DNA of 64,000 nt. It comes from JALHST01 sp038316335. GTDB taxonomy: Bacteria; Bacteroidota; Bacteroidia; Flavobacteriales; Flavobacteriaceae. Each line of letters begins with the position of its first letter. Position 1 is the stretch's first letter. The notes beneath the pieces were generated by a model. The model did no database searches. It had not been told where the DNA came from and saw nothing but the letters and a program-made list of their open reading frames with translations. The position numbers and the translations under genes were made by a program. Of the stretch, positions 17,672 to 26,887 are shown in pieces. Location: contig JBBQAM010000001.1 in the NCBI GenBank assembly GCA_038316335.1, forward strand, positions 186,001-250,000. The letters are read 5' to 3'.

Positions 17672-17897
17672 ATGGAATCGTATAGTTATAATGTCCATAT
17701 TAATTGGAAAACAGCCGTATGGGCATTATGTGTTCTCCAGAATTGGAAAGAGAGAAAGGCGTTTGTATAGAAGTTGCCATTCCAACTGAGTTTCACAAAG
17801 GGATTGAAGGAATTTGGTCTCCTTAACACTTTTTCGCGGCCGCCGTTAACGGTTGTTTAATGACTATTTTTTTAGCCATAGCTGAAAACGCAATAAT
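17672..17897 (+). pseudogene. osmC pseudogene (copy of 9761-10219)
   Basis: Begins MESYSYNVHINWK like the intact osmC but lacks one A in the run after AATTGG, shifting the frame. It has a TAA in place of a Glu/His region (ggtctccttaacac) and loses the 3' half, joining directly to the leader of the 66-residue gene. Clearly non-functional. Confidence 0.85.
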
Positions 17898-17905
17898 CGA
17901 AACAT

Positions 17906-18106
17906 ATGAAAACCAAGATAGAACTGGAACAGAATATAATAAGCATCACCGCTAAAATTCATAAGGAATTCCCCGAGTTATCCAAACACATTACTGAAAT
18001 ACCGGTAAACGATTCCGAAGAGGATGAAATAAATATCAAAAACCTTGAGGGTTATTATCATTCTTTAAATGAGATCGTAAATAAATATGCTAAAACACAT
18101 AGATAA
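17906..18106 (+). CDS. Conserved 66-residue helical small protein, copy 2
   Basis: Same length, start and stop as 10225-10425, with six substitutions: Ile to Thr, Lys to Glu, Asp to Gly, Asp to Asn, Ser to Asn and a final Lys to Arg. Kept intact next to the osmC pseudogene, which supports a function of its own. Overlaps the next short frame by 20 bases. Confidence 0.75.
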   Translation: MKTKIELEQNIISITAKIHKEFPELSKHITEIPVNDSEEDEINIKNLEGYYHSLNEIVNKYAKTHR

Positions 18107-18161
18107 GTACGAAAAGGAAAGCTCATTGAACGAAAAGGATTTTAAAGAAGATAAAGCTTGA
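18087..18161 (+). CDS. 24-residue peptide overlapping the 66-residue gene
   Basis: MLKHIDKYEKESSLNEKDF... ends in DKA at TGA 18159. It matches the first part of the 70-residue frame at 10406, whose second part has been deleted here. Its conservation may only reflect overlap with the 66-residue gene and nearby DNA. Confidence 0.35.
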   Translation: MLKHIDKYEKESSLNEKDFKEDKA

Positions 18162-18192
18162 AAACGAATAATTAAACTAAGAAAATACAATT

Positions 18193-18519
18193 ATGACAAT
18201 ACAATTTAACACTGATAAAACGATAAGTGGCAATGAAAAAGATCAGCATTATTTTACCTCCATGATTGAAGAAGGGTTGAAAAATTTTGAATCCCATATT
18301 ACAAGAATAGAAGTTCATCTATCAGATGAAAATGGAATAAAGGAAGGACTTAACGATATGCGATGTTTGTTGGAAACCAGAATTGAAGGCAGACAACCTA
18401 TAGCCGTTTCATGTCAGGCCGATACCGTTGAACTAGCCGTATCTGGTGCGATTGATAAACTCACAGCTTCTTTAGAAACAATTCTTGGAAGGATGCAAGA
18501 TCATAAAATAACCACTTAA
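18193..18519 (+). CDS. HPF/RaiA-like ribosome-associated protein, copy 2
   Basis: 108 residues, ten substitutions from copy 1 (for example Lys2 to Thr, Leu24 to Met, Asn54 to Asp), most of them conservative and none in the predicted beta strands MRCLLETRIEG or the EVHLSDENG turn. It is intact, so two closely related hibernation-like factors may be expressed from the same island. Confidence 0.74.
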   Translation: MTIQFNTDKTISGNEKDQHYFTSMIEEGLKNFESHITRIEVHLSDENGIKEGLNDMRCLLETRIEGRQPIAVSCQADTVELAVSGAIDKLTASLETILGRMQDHKITT

Positions 18520-18530
18520 TATAATTTAAA

Positions 18531-18911
18531 ATGAAAAAATAAAAAAAGCTAGGAATTTGGATGGATCATACAATCGCAAATTTGATTGATCTAAATTTCA
18601 AGAAACACAGTCATTTTATAACATCAGAATTTACTTTTAACACAAAAGAAGAAGCGTTGAACAGAAGCGAAAGTCTTATGCATAACAAACGGCAGCAAAT
18701 GCATGAAGCCTATTACAAAGAAATTGCAGATGTCATTTTGAAATATGACAATGTTCTTTTATTTGGCCCGACAAATGCAAAAATTGAACTACATAATTAC
18801 TTGAATAAGGATTCACATTTTAGGGATATAAGTATTGATATCCAATCCGCTGATAAGATGACGGATAATGAAAAAGATGCTTTCGTGGCAAATCATTTTG
18901 AAAGTATATAA
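18531..18911 (+). pseudogene. Short eRF1/baeRF-like gene, copy 2, with early stop
   Basis: Copy of 10972-11361. The natural start at 18531 reads ATG AAA AAA TAA, so translation would stop after three residues. The body is otherwise open to 18911 and well conserved (ADVILKYDNVLLFGPTNAK). Re-initiation at ATG 18561 would give 116 residues lacking KKLGIW, the first beta strand. It may be a recent pseudogene or a shortened functional protein; I mark it as broken. Confidence 0.6.
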
Positions 18912-19269
18912 TTAATAAAATCATGATCAATTATGAGAATCCCCACTTTTGGAGAATGATTTTTATATAGTGCGTCATTTGGTTTGGAATTATATTTTGG
19001 ATTTTCACTTTACCATACCGAATTCCCGTTTAGCGAAACAAGCGGGATTCTCCTCTTCACATACTGCAGAAACGTTTGGCTTCCAAGTTAATAATAAAGG
19101 AAGAATATCAGGAAGAAAAAGTAATTCTTGAAAAAGAAATTAGGTGATTTCAAATCAGAAAAAAATAAAACTAGGAAATATTTAAAGCAGGATATATATC
19201 CAGAGGTAGGATGTTAGGACAAAGAATTTACTGCTGTCACCATTATTTTAAAAATAAAAATAAACAAAA
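18912..19269. other. Gap between block 2 ribosome module and hflK
   Basis: A 60-residue open frame (18949-19131) is present, but composition is irregular (FHFTIPNSRLAKQAG) and no family is recognised. The stretch looks like shuffled remnants followed by the A-rich leader of hflK. Confidence 0.35.
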
Positions 19270-20256
19270 ATGAATAAAAAAAAATTTGAACTACCACCCC
19301 AACTAAAAAAAATACTTAAGTACAGGCGGATTATTGCCATATTGCTATTTTTGGTGATCATTCTGTGGTCTTCAATTTTCCAGATAAGCACTGAAGAAGT
19401 AGGTGTTATTACTCGATTTGGGAAGTACGTACGACAAGTAGAACCGGGATTGAATCTCAAAATACCCTTCGCTGAGGACGTTTATAAAGTTCCCGTAGAA
19501 AGACAACAAAAACTGGAATTCGGTTTCCGCACCACCAAAGCTGGTATAAACACCCAATATAGCGAATCGTCAATTACAAAAGATGAATCATTGATGCTCA
19601 CTGGAGACCTTAATCTTGCAGAGGTGCAGTGGGTGGTACAATACAGAGTAGATGATGCTTATAATAATCTGTTCAAAGTGAGAAACCCTCAAAGTACGCT
19701 CCGTACTATCTCTGAGGCTGCAATGAGACAGATTGTGGGTGACCGCACCGTAAATGAGGTGCTCACCGTTGGGCGTACGGAAATAGGAAGCAAGTTACAG
19801 GAACTCATTCAGCAAATATGTAGGGAATATTCAATGGGCATTAAAATAGAGCAAGTTGTGCTTCAGGATGTCAATCCACCGGAACCAGTAAAAGCAGCTT
19901 TCAATGCCGTAAATGAAGCCCAGCAAGAAAAGGAAACATTGATCAATCAGGCAAAATCCGAATACAATAAAGTTATACCCAAAGCAAGAGGTCAAGCGGA
20001 GGAAACCATTCAGCAAGCCGAAGGATATGCTGCCGAGCGTGTAAATAATGCAGATGGGGAAGCGGCCAGATTTACGGCTCTGTATAATGAATTTGTTAAA
20101 GCGCCTGAGGTAACAAAAAGAAGGATTTACCTTGAAACCATGTCAAATGTGATACCCAAAATCGGGAACGTAGTTATAACAGACGATAAAGGCAACAACG
20201 TGTTACCGTTACTACAAATGCAGATGAACAAAAAAACAGAAATCAATGAAAACTAA
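19270..20256 (+). CDS. hflK: HflK-like SPFH membrane protein
   Basis: 328 residues with one N-terminal membrane anchor (about 20-38, IIAILLFLVIILWSSIF) and a periplasmic SPFH/band-7 domain starting STEEVGVITRFGKYVRQVEPGLN, then a long helical region rich in Glu, Gln and Ala and a tail PLLQMQMN. HflK and HflC form a large membrane cage that controls the FtsH protease. It overlaps hflC by 11 bases, the usual pairing. On this island it probably supports membrane-protein quality control under stress. Confidence 0.88.
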   Translation: MNKKKFELPPQLKKILKYRRIIAILLFLVIILWSSIFQISTEEVGVITRFGKYVRQVEPGLNLKIPFAEDVYKVPVERQQKLEFGFRTTKAGINTQYSESSITKDESLMLTGDLNLAEVQWVVQYRVDDAYNNLFKVRNPQSTLRTISEAAMRQIVGDRTVNEVLTVGRTEIGSKLQELIQQICREYSMGIKIEQVVLQDVNPPEPVKAAFNAVNEAQQEKETLINQAKSEYNKVIPKARGQAEETIQQAEGYAAERVNNADGEAARFTALYNEFVKAPEVTKRRIYLETMSNVIPKIGNVVITDDKGNNVLPLLQMQMNKKTEINEN

Positions 20257-21181
20257 ATCAATCATAATTTCAGTAGTAGCCATTATTATCCTGATAGGTT
20301 TAAACAGTAGTGTTTTTATCGTACAGGAAAAGGATCAGGTGGTCATCACTCAGTTTGGAAAGCCAGTCGGAGAAGCCATTACAGAGCCCGGGATGTACTT
20401 CAAGTTGCCCTTTATACAGGATGCTAATTATTTCGAAAAACGGTATATGGAATGGAATGGTGCTCCAAACCAAGTGCCGACCAAGGACAAAAAGTTCATT
20501 TTTGTCGATACCTATGCAAGATGGCAGATCACAGATCCGCTTCAATTTTTTAAAAGGCTAACGAACGAACGGAATGCGCAATCACGTATAGATGATATTC
20601 TAGATGGGGACACAAGGGATTTCATAGCAAATAATGACATTGAAGAAGCTGTGCGCACCAGTAACAGAGTCCCTGAATCATCCGATACTGAAATTATTGG
20701 TGATTCCCTGGCAAAGATTTATGTAGGTCGGGATAAGATTCAGAATATGATATTGGAATCGGCCAATAAACAGACGACTGAGCTGGGAATCAAGATACTG
20801 GATTTTCGATTTAAACGCATTAATTATGTGCAAGAGGTGCAGGATCAGGTCTATGAGCGAATGAAAAGTGAACGTTTCCGTATCGCTGATAAATTCCGCT
20901 CAGAAGGTCAGGGAGAAGCCTCACGTATTAATGGCGAGAAAGAACGGGAGCTTAAAAACATACAATCCATTGCATTCAGGGATGCTGAGATGATCAAAGG
21001 TAAGGCAGATGCCACCGCGGCCTCGATTTATGCAAAAGCTTATGATAGGTCAAGCCAATCAAAAAGCCTTTATGGCTTTATGAAATCAATGGAAACATTT
21101 GAGAAGACTTTTGATGGAAAAACATCCATTTTCATTTCAACAGATAGCGAATTGTATAAATACTTAAAAAAGATGGATTGA
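20246..21181 (+). CDS. hflC: HflC-like SPFH membrane protein
   Basis: 311 residues with an N-terminal anchor (about 5-23) and SPFH domain beginning IVQEKDQVVITQFGKPVGEA. Typical HflC motifs are seen: DTYARWQITDPLQFF, DFRFKRINYVQEVQ, YERMKSERFRIADKFRSEG and KADATAASIYAKAY. Partner of HflK in the FtsH-regulating complex, translated from an overlapping start. Confidence 0.9.
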   Translation: MKTKSIIISVVAIIILIGLNSSVFIVQEKDQVVITQFGKPVGEAITEPGMYFKLPFIQDANYFEKRYMEWNGAPNQVPTKDKKFIFVDTYARWQITDPLQFFKRLTNERNAQSRIDDILDGDTRDFIANNDIEEAVRTSNRVPESSDTEIIGDSLAKIYVGRDKIQNMILESANKQTTELGIKILDFRFKRINYVQEVQDQVYERMKSERFRIADKFRSEGQGEASRINGEKERELKNIQSIAFRDAEMIKGKADATAASIYAKAYDRSSQSKSLYGFMKSMETFEKTFDGKTSIFISTDSELYKYLKKMD

Positions 21182-21260
21182 TGTTTTATAATAAAACAGA
21201 TAGATGGCGACAATTTTTTAAACTAGAAAGTCAAATTATACTAATTAAAAACAGAAACTA
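21181..21260 (+). repeat. Leader repeat before small membrane protein, copy 1
   Basis: These bases, together with the first codons of the next gene, are almost the same as 29606-29686. They contain a frame of 26 codons starting MFYNKTDRWRQFF, but in the second copy a single extra T brings a stop after MFYDKTDRWRQFF. The conservation is therefore of nucleotides, perhaps a regulatory leader, and both copies precede a small membrane protein. Confidence 0.5.
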
Positions 21261-21428
21261 ATGAAACAAGGAAAAGAAGATTTTGAATTTGTAAAAGACG
21301 AGAAGGATAAAAAACGAAACTATCTGTTTCAAACAGATAAATTGACAAAAGTTGGTTTCTATATTATTGCAAGTGTAATAGTTGTTTCCTTCATAGTATT
21401 CCTTATAACTTCTGCCGATTTTTATTGA
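21261..21428 (+). CDS. Small single-pass membrane protein, copy 1
   Basis: 55 residues: an acidic/basic N-terminus MKQGKEDFEFVKDEKDKK, then KLTKVGFYIIASVIVVSFIVFLITS, a clear membrane helix, ending ADFY. A relative of 48 residues at 29687 shares LTK-GFY and the RNY-FQ-DK segment. Location directly after hflKC suggests a small accessory subunit of a membrane stress complex; function unknown. Confidence 0.65.
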   Translation: MKQGKEDFEFVKDEKDKKRNYLFQTDKLTKVGFYIIASVIVVSFIVFLITSADFY

Positions 21429-21439
21429 AATAGTAAATA

Positions 21440-21583
21440 ATGATGGAAAAAAATCCTAAAATGATGCAAAAGAAGCCATCCAAAATGCACGATAAAATAA
21501 CAGAGCTTGAAAAGGGTCGTAAAATGCTGATAGATAAAATCCATAACAACAAAATGATGAAAAAGGAAATGAAAAGAAACTAG
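21440..21583 (+). pseudogene. Truncated Met-rich protein fragment
   Basis: A 47-residue frame, MMEKNPKMMQKKPSKM..., that corresponds to the middle of the Met-rich lipoprotein at 28235 (around 28548-28690) without its signal peptide and tail. Probably a left-over of duplication, although a small cytoplasmic peptide cannot be excluded. Confidence 0.55.
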
Positions 21584-21672
21584 AAATCAATATTAAAATT
21601 TTTAAAGATTATTATGATTCGCATAACCATTTTTTAGAAAAATCAAATTAAAAATAAATAAATTTATTTATT

Positions 21673-22224
21673 ATGAAAACAAATCGACTTTCAGAAATGC
21701 TAACAACAGCATTGAACGAACAAATGACAAAAGAAGCGCATGCTTCGCAAATCTATTTATCATATGCATCATGGGCTGACAACAAAGGATATAGTGGCAT
21801 TGCAAATTTTCTTTTCCGTCATGCAGCGGAAGAGCGGAATCACATGATGAAGTTGTTTAAATATATTCTAAAGAGAGGCGCAAAAGTAAAAGTGACTGCC
21901 ATACCTGCTCCCACTTCTGACCCTGTAAGCGTAAACAATTGTTTTGAAAAAGTGTTTGAGCATGAAGTAAGTAATACTAAAGCCATTTATAACTTAGTAA
22001 AGTTGTCCCATAATGAAGAAGATTGGGCTACATGGAGTTTCATGCAATGGTTTGTAAAGGAGCAAACAGAAGAAGAAAATCTTGCTATTAGTTTATTGGA
22101 TAAAATTAAAATTGCAGGTGGTGAAAAGGCTACAATTGATGCACTGTATTTATTGGATAAAGATTTGGAAAATACTCCGGATGATGCAAGATTGGCTCAG
22201 GAAGTAACAACTGATAATCCTTAA
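21673..22224 (+). CDS. ftnA: Ferritin
   Basis: 183 residues with the ferritin four-helix pattern: LNEQMTKEAHASQIYLSYASWAD, FRHAAEERNHMMKLFKYI, FEHEVSNTKAIYNLV, and WFVKEQTEEENLAISLLDKI. The Glu and His residues of the ferroxidase centre (E in TKEAHAS, EERNH, EEQ-type helix) are present. Stores iron as ferric mineral in the cytoplasm and limits Fenton chemistry. Five bases before a flavin reductase-like gene that may supply electrons for iron release. Confidence 0.9.
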   Translation: MKTNRLSEMLTTALNEQMTKEAHASQIYLSYASWADNKGYSGIANFLFRHAAEERNHMMKLFKYILKRGAKVKVTAIPAPTSDPVSVNNCFEKVFEHEVSNTKAIYNLVKLSHNEEDWATWSFMQWFVKEQTEEENLAISLLDKIKIAGGEKATIDALYLLDKDLENTPDDARLAQEVTTDNP

Positions 22225-22228
22225 AAAT

Positions 22229-22897
22229 ATGAAAAATCACATTGTAAAAATTATTTCTGTTGAACCTGTAACTCACGATGTAAAGCGTTTTATTGTTCAA
22301 AAGCCAAAGGGTTACAAATTCACCCCTGGACAGGCAACCGAAGTTTCCATAAACACTCCTGAACTTAAAAATGAAAAGCAACCATTTACTTTTACAAGTT
22401 TAAATGACAATGAGCATCTTGAATTCATTATTAAAATTTACGACAATCATAACGGAGTTACTAATGAATTAGAAAAATTAGAACACGGTGATGAACTTAT
22501 CATTCGTGATGCTTGGGGTGCAATTGAATACAAAGGCGAAGGGGTTTTTATAGCAGGAGGTGCAGGTGTTACACCATTCATAGCTATTCTTCGGCAGCTA
22601 CATGCTGAAAACAAAATTGCTAACAATAAACTCATTTTTACAAACAAGACCGAAAGCGATATAATTCTGAAAAAAGAATTTGGTGAGATACTTGGCAAAA
22701 GTTTCATCAATACACTGACTGATGAAAAAAAAGACGGTTATGACAATCGTATGATTGATATTACTTTCTTAAAGGAAAAAATAACAGATTTCAATCAGCA
22801 CTTTTATGTTTGCGGACCGCCATCATTTGTAGAAGCTATTTCAAAAGCACTTACCAGTTTAGGTGCTAAATCCGATGCTGTAGTGTTTGAAAAATAG
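22229..22897 (+). CDS. Flavodoxin/ferredoxin reductase-like FAD enzyme
   Basis: 222 residues, ferredoxin-NADP reductase fold. The FAD-binding part has GQATEVSI and QPFTFTSLND; the NAD(P) part has FIAGGAGVTPFIAILRQL and the end FYVCGPPSFVEAI. No iron-sulfur domain. Four bases after ferritin, so co-translated; reduction of ferritin iron, flavodoxin or flavins is the plausible role, not proved. Confidence 0.8.
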   Translation: MKNHIVKIISVEPVTHDVKRFIVQKPKGYKFTPGQATEVSINTPELKNEKQPFTFTSLNDNEHLEFIIKIYDNHNGVTNELEKLEHGDELIIRDAWGAIEYKGEGVFIAGGAGVTPFIAILRQLHAENKIANNKLIFTNKTESDIILKKEFGEILGKSFINTLTDEKKDGYDNRMIDITFLKEKITDFNQHFYVCGPPSFVEAISKALTSLGAKSDAVVFEK

Positions 22898-23041
22898 ATC
22901 GCAAAAATAGATTGGACTTGTAAGGAAAAGTTGGACAAAAAGTTAAGACGGTTCTGTCTGGAGATTCCGGTCATACTTACCAGCCATTTTATTTGATATA
23001 AATTTTAAATAAAAATAAATAACACTTTAAATGTTTCAATA

Positions 23042-23464
23042 ATGAAAGCAATGTACACAGCAGAAGCAACTGCAACAGGTAGTCGTAATGGCCACGTAAA
23101 ATGTAATAATGACATTTTGGACCTACAAGTAAGATCGCCTAAAGCAATGGGCGGAGCAAGTGACAATTATGCAAATCCTGAAATGCTTTTTGCAGCAGGA
23201 TATTCAGATTGTTTCGATAGTGCCTTAAACTTAGTTATTAAAAAAGGTAAAATAAAGACAGGAGAAACAAGCGTAAATGCAAAAATAAGCATCGGGCAAA
23301 TCGAAAACGGTGGTTTTGGTTTAGCGGCAGAGCTAGCAGTAAATATTCCAGAAGTAAACTTAGAACAAGCGCAGGAATTGGTAGAATAAGCACATCAAGT
23401 GTGTCCTTATTCTAACGCTACTCGCGGCAACATTGAAGTAAAATTATCTGTAAGCAATAATTAA
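23042..23464 (+). pseudogene. Organic hydroperoxide resistance gene (ohr) with internal stop
   Basis: The frame MKAMYTAEATATGSRNGHVK matches Ohr, with the peroxidatic Cys in LFAAGYSDCF. A TAA at 23387-23389 then ends the frame after VE, while the same frame continues for 24 codons with AHQVCPYSNATRGNIEVKL, which includes the resolving Cys of Ohr. The truncated 115-residue product would lack that Cys and cannot cycle normally. Recent nonsense mutation is the simplest view; readthrough is a remote alternative. Confidence 0.8.
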
Positions 23465-23475
23465 AAAACAATATT

Positions 23476-24243
23476 ATGAATATCAAAAATCTGATGGGTT
23501 TTACAATTGGCGCTACCGACGGCGAGATAGGAAAAGTAAAGGACTTTTATTTTGACGATGTAACGTGGACGATACGCTATCTCGTTGTCGAAACAGGTAG
23601 TTGGTTTTCAAATCGTAAGGTGCTTATTTCGCCAGAAGCGCTTTTACAGTGTGATTGGGCAAATGAAACATTCCCTGTTAACCTCACAAAAGAACAAATT
23701 AAAAAAAGCCCGGAAATAGACACTGACCAACCGGTTTCGCGGCAGCACGAAATAGAACTGTATGCACATTATCCGTGGACAAATTACTGGGGTGGCAGTA
23801 TTTGGGGTGCTGGTATGGGTACTGCCGGAATGATGATGCCCATGTCATCGGTGCCTATGGAGGAGGCAGTAAAAAACAGTAAAAACACCCCCGACGCTGA
23901 AGCAGACGGCGACCCTCACTTACGAAGCGCTAAAAGCGTGCAGGGTTATAATATTCATGCATCGGATGATCCTATTGGCGATTTGGAGGATTTTTTAGTA
24001 GATGACAGCAATTGGACAATTCATTTTATGGTAGTTGATACGGGAAATTGGTTTCCCGGCAAGAAGGTAATTATATCGCCTGATTGGATAAAAGAAATAA
24101 ATTGGGAAACTTCAGAAGTTATTATAAATGCCTCGGTTGAGCAGGTAAAAAACAGTCCGGAATATGATGTTTCAAAACAGCTAAGCACAGAGTACGAGTC
24201 TATTCTTAAAAACTATTATGGCCGGTTTATTTCTCATAAGTAA
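23476..24243 (+). CDS. PRC-barrel domain protein
   Basis: 255 residues with two PRC-barrel-like repeats: GFTIGATDGEIGKVKDFYFDD ... RYLVVETGSWF and, from about residue 155, IGDLEDFLVDDSNWTIHFMVVDTGNWFPGKKV. Between them is a Gly/Met linker. Such proteins are common in stress clusters of Proteobacteria and Bacteroidota, but their ligand is unknown. Last gene of block 2. Confidence 0.82.
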   Translation: MNIKNLMGFTIGATDGEIGKVKDFYFDDVTWTIRYLVVETGSWFSNRKVLISPEALLQCDWANETFPVNLTKEQIKKSPEIDTDQPVSRQHEIELYAHYPWTNYWGGSIWGAGMGTAGMMMPMSSVPMEEAVKNSKNTPDAEADGDPHLRSAKSVQGYNIHASDDPIGDLEDFLVDDSNWTIHFMVVDTGNWFPGKKVIISPDWIKEINWETSEVIINASVEQVKNSPEYDVSKQLSTEYESILKNYYGRFISHK

Positions 24244-24527
24244 GTGCCTTTCTAATTAATAATAATACTTTAAGAAGTGTCTTATTTTTCAAATATTGAA
24301 TGTCTAAATAATGGTGGGATTAAATATGCCGATTGAATTTTAAATAATGTCCTTATAAAACGTGGGTTTTAAGGGGTTAAGATATTTAATATGAAATTCT
24401 TGATGTATTGGATATTCAGGAATTACAATTGAAGTTTGAAATGAACCAAATAGAATCGGTAAAAACCTACTATGTGCAAACAGTAATCAATTAAAAGGTT
24501 TAGAACAATTTAATAAGATTATCGAAA

Positions 24528-26885
24528 ATGAAGAATTTAAAATACATATCACTACTTATTTTATTGGGATGCCAAACCATTTTTGGTCAAAACATTTATG
24601 AGCAATCCCAAGAAGGAAATAACGAAAATCTACCAGTTCGCGAATATACCTTGACTATCAGGGAAGAAATAGTTAACAAAGCTGGAAAAGAAGTAAAAGG
24701 AATGACCGTAAACGGTATAATCCCAGGCCCAACCTTGAAATTTACCGAAGGTGAATATGCCATCATTTATGTAAAAAATGAAATGAACGTGGAAACATCC
24801 GTTCATTGGCACGGTATTATCATTCCCAACTTTTACGACGGTGTTCCCTATTTGACTACGCCACCCATTCGCCCAGGCGAAACCTTTAAATATGAATTTC
24901 CCATAAAACAGGCAGGAACATATTGGTATCATTCCCACACAATGTTGCAGGAACAAAGTGGTGTCTTTGGTTCTCTTATTTTAAACCCAAAAGAGAAAAC
25001 CTTGGACTATGACAAAGATTTGGTCTTGATGCTTTCAGACTGGACAAACGAAAAGCCAATGAACGTATTGCGAAACCTGAAACGGGGCAACGAGTGGTAC
25101 GGAATGAAAAAAGGAACGTCAACGCCATTAAACCAAGTAATTGCCCGTGGTGCGTTTGGTGCACAGCTCAATTTTTGGAGACAACGAATGGAAGGTGCTG
25201 ACATAGCAGATATTTATTACCCAGCCTTTTTGGTCAATGGAAAACAACAGCCCGACTATCCCGATTTTAAGGCAGGAGAAAAAGTAAGGTTACGAATCAT
25301 AAACGGTTCGGCATCTACTCAATTTTGGATGACTTTTGGGGGAGATACGCCCACTTTGGTTTCTGCCGATGGCCTCAATGTTGAACCTTTACAAAAGAAC
25401 AAAACGTTTATTGCTGTTGCGGAAACCTATGATTTTATAGTAACTATTCCACAGAACGGAAAGATTGAGTTCCGGGCAATGGCACAGGATGGTTCGGGTA
25501 CTGCCACAGCATTTATTGGAAATGGCAAAGTACTTACTGCGGAAGTAGTTCCGAAACCCGATAAAATCAAAATGATGCAGAAAATGGCAAAAATGGATAT
25601 GAAGATGGGTGCACACGCCTTAAAATTCCAACCCAAAAAAGATGAGCGTTTTCAAATGAAAGAAGAATATGGGATGCGGATGGATGAAATGAACCAGCCT
25701 GCCGACGAGGCAGGTATGGATAAAACAAGCGAAAAGACTATGGATATGCCAAAAGATTCAATGATGAATAAAAAAATGGACCATTCCAAAATGGACCACT
25801 CAAAGATGAATATGGAAATGTCCAAAGATTTAAAAATGGATAAGGATGATATGAAAGGAATGGACGGAATGGATATGTTTTCGGAATATAATTACGATTA
25901 CTTGAAGTCGCCCGAAAAAACAACCTATGACAAAGAAGTTCCCGTTAAGGAAATCTTACTGAACCTTACCGGAAATATGAACCGCTACATCTGGAGTATG
26001 AACGGTGTGCCACTTTCGGAAACCGACCAGATAAAAATCAACCATAAGGAGGTAACACGAATAACGTTGAACAATCTTACGATGATGCACCATCCAATGC
26101 ACTTACACGGACACTTTTTTAGGGTCATCAACAAGAACGGAGAATATTCGCCCTTGAAACACACCGTTAATGTGCCACCGATGCAGGAAGTTACCATAGA
26201 GTTTTATGGGAACGAGTATGGCGATTGGTTCTTTCATTGCCACATTTTGTACCATATGATGAGCGGGATGGCAAGGGTTATTAGTTATGACACACCAAGA
26301 GACGACCGTTTGAACGGTTATCCAATAAGTGGATTGATTACCGAAGCTGATAAATATTATACGTGGGCTATGGTAGATGCGGCATCACATATGACCGAAT
26401 TAAATTTTGCAACGTCCAACATACGTAACCAGTTCAATGTAATGGCCGAATATGGATGGAATGAAAATCTTGAAGCTGAAGTAACATACGAACGTTATCT
26501 GCACGATTATTTAAGAGTGTTTGGTGGTGTTAATATTGAAAACGAACTGGAGGATAGTTTGGATGAGCTTTCAACCACAGCAATTGCCGGAGTTCGATAT
26601 TTAACGCCTTATCTCTTTAATCTCGATGTGCGTATCGATAACAAATTAAGACCACAGATTAGTTTAAGCCGTGAAATACTCATTTTCCCAAGAACAGCCA
26701 TTTTCGGCAGTTATGAATACCAAGCAGATTTTGGATGGGTAGATGACCTTCCTGCGGGAGACAATTTTGCAAACGAAGTTGTTTGGAATGCAGGTGTGGA
26801 ATATTTTTTATCACGAAACTTTTCATTGATGGCAAGCTACGATAACCGTTTTGGTGCAGGTGGCGGACTATCAGTAAGATTCTAA
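24528..26885 (+). CDS. copA: Multicopper oxidase (CopA type) fused to a CopB-like outer-membrane domain
   Basis: 785 residues. Signal peptide 1-21; cupredoxin domains with copper motifs HWHG (93-96), WYHSH (133-137), HPMHLHGH (522-529) and HCHILYHMMSGM from 570. A Met/His/Lys-rich insert (about 345-445, repeats of KMDHSKMDHSKM) may bind Cu(I). After about residue 605 a beta-rich tail with TWAMVDAASHMTELNF and a final SVRF resembles CopB, normally a separate gene. The enzyme would oxidise Cu(I) to Cu(II) outside the cytoplasm. It is two bases upstream of an APC permease. Confidence 0.88.
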   Translation: MKNLKYISLLILLGCQTIFGQNIYEQSQEGNNENLPVREYTLTIREEIVNKAGKEVKGMTVNGIIPGPTLKFTEGEYAIIYVKNEMNVETSVHWHGIIIPNFYDGVPYLTTPPIRPGETFKYEFPIKQAGTYWYHSHTMLQEQSGVFGSLILNPKEKTLDYDKDLVLMLSDWTNEKPMNVLRNLKRGNEWYGMKKGTSTPLNQVIARGAFGAQLNFWRQRMEGADIADIYYPAFLVNGKQQPDYPDFKAGEKVRLRIINGSASTQFWMTFGGDTPTLVSADGLNVEPLQKNKTFIAVAETYDFIVTIPQNGKIEFRAMAQDGSGTATAFIGNGKVLTAEVVPKPDKIKMMQKMAKMDMKMGAHALKFQPKKDERFQMKEEYGMRMDEMNQPADEAGMDKTSEKTMDMPKDSMMNKKMDHSKMDHSKMNMEMSKDLKMDKDDMKGMDGMDMFSEYNYDYLKSPEKTTYDKEVPVKEILLNLTGNMNRYIWSMNGVPLSETDQIKINHKEVTRITLNNLTMMHHPMHLHGHFFRVINKNGEYSPLKHTVNVPPMQEVTIEFYGNEYGDWFFHCHILYHMMSGMARVISYDTPRDDRLNGYPISGLITEADKYYTWAMVDAASHMTELNFATSNIRNQFNVMAEYGWNENLEAEVTYERYLHDYLRVFGGVNIENELEDSLDELSTTAIAGVRYLTPYLFNLDVRIDNKLRPQISLSREILIFPRTAIFGSYEYQADFGWVDDLPAGDNFANEVVWNAGVEYFLSRNFSLMASYDNRFGAGGGLSVRF

Positions 26886-26887
26886 AT

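Noticed and set aside
18949..19131. 60-residue ORF before hflK
   Set aside because: No family pattern and no second copy although the neighbourhood is duplicated; treated as remnant.
21181..21261. 26-codon ORF MFYNKTDRWRQFF...
   Set aside because: The duplicate at 29606 has a frameshift and early stop in the same stretch, so the peptide is not conserved; kept only as a leader repeat.
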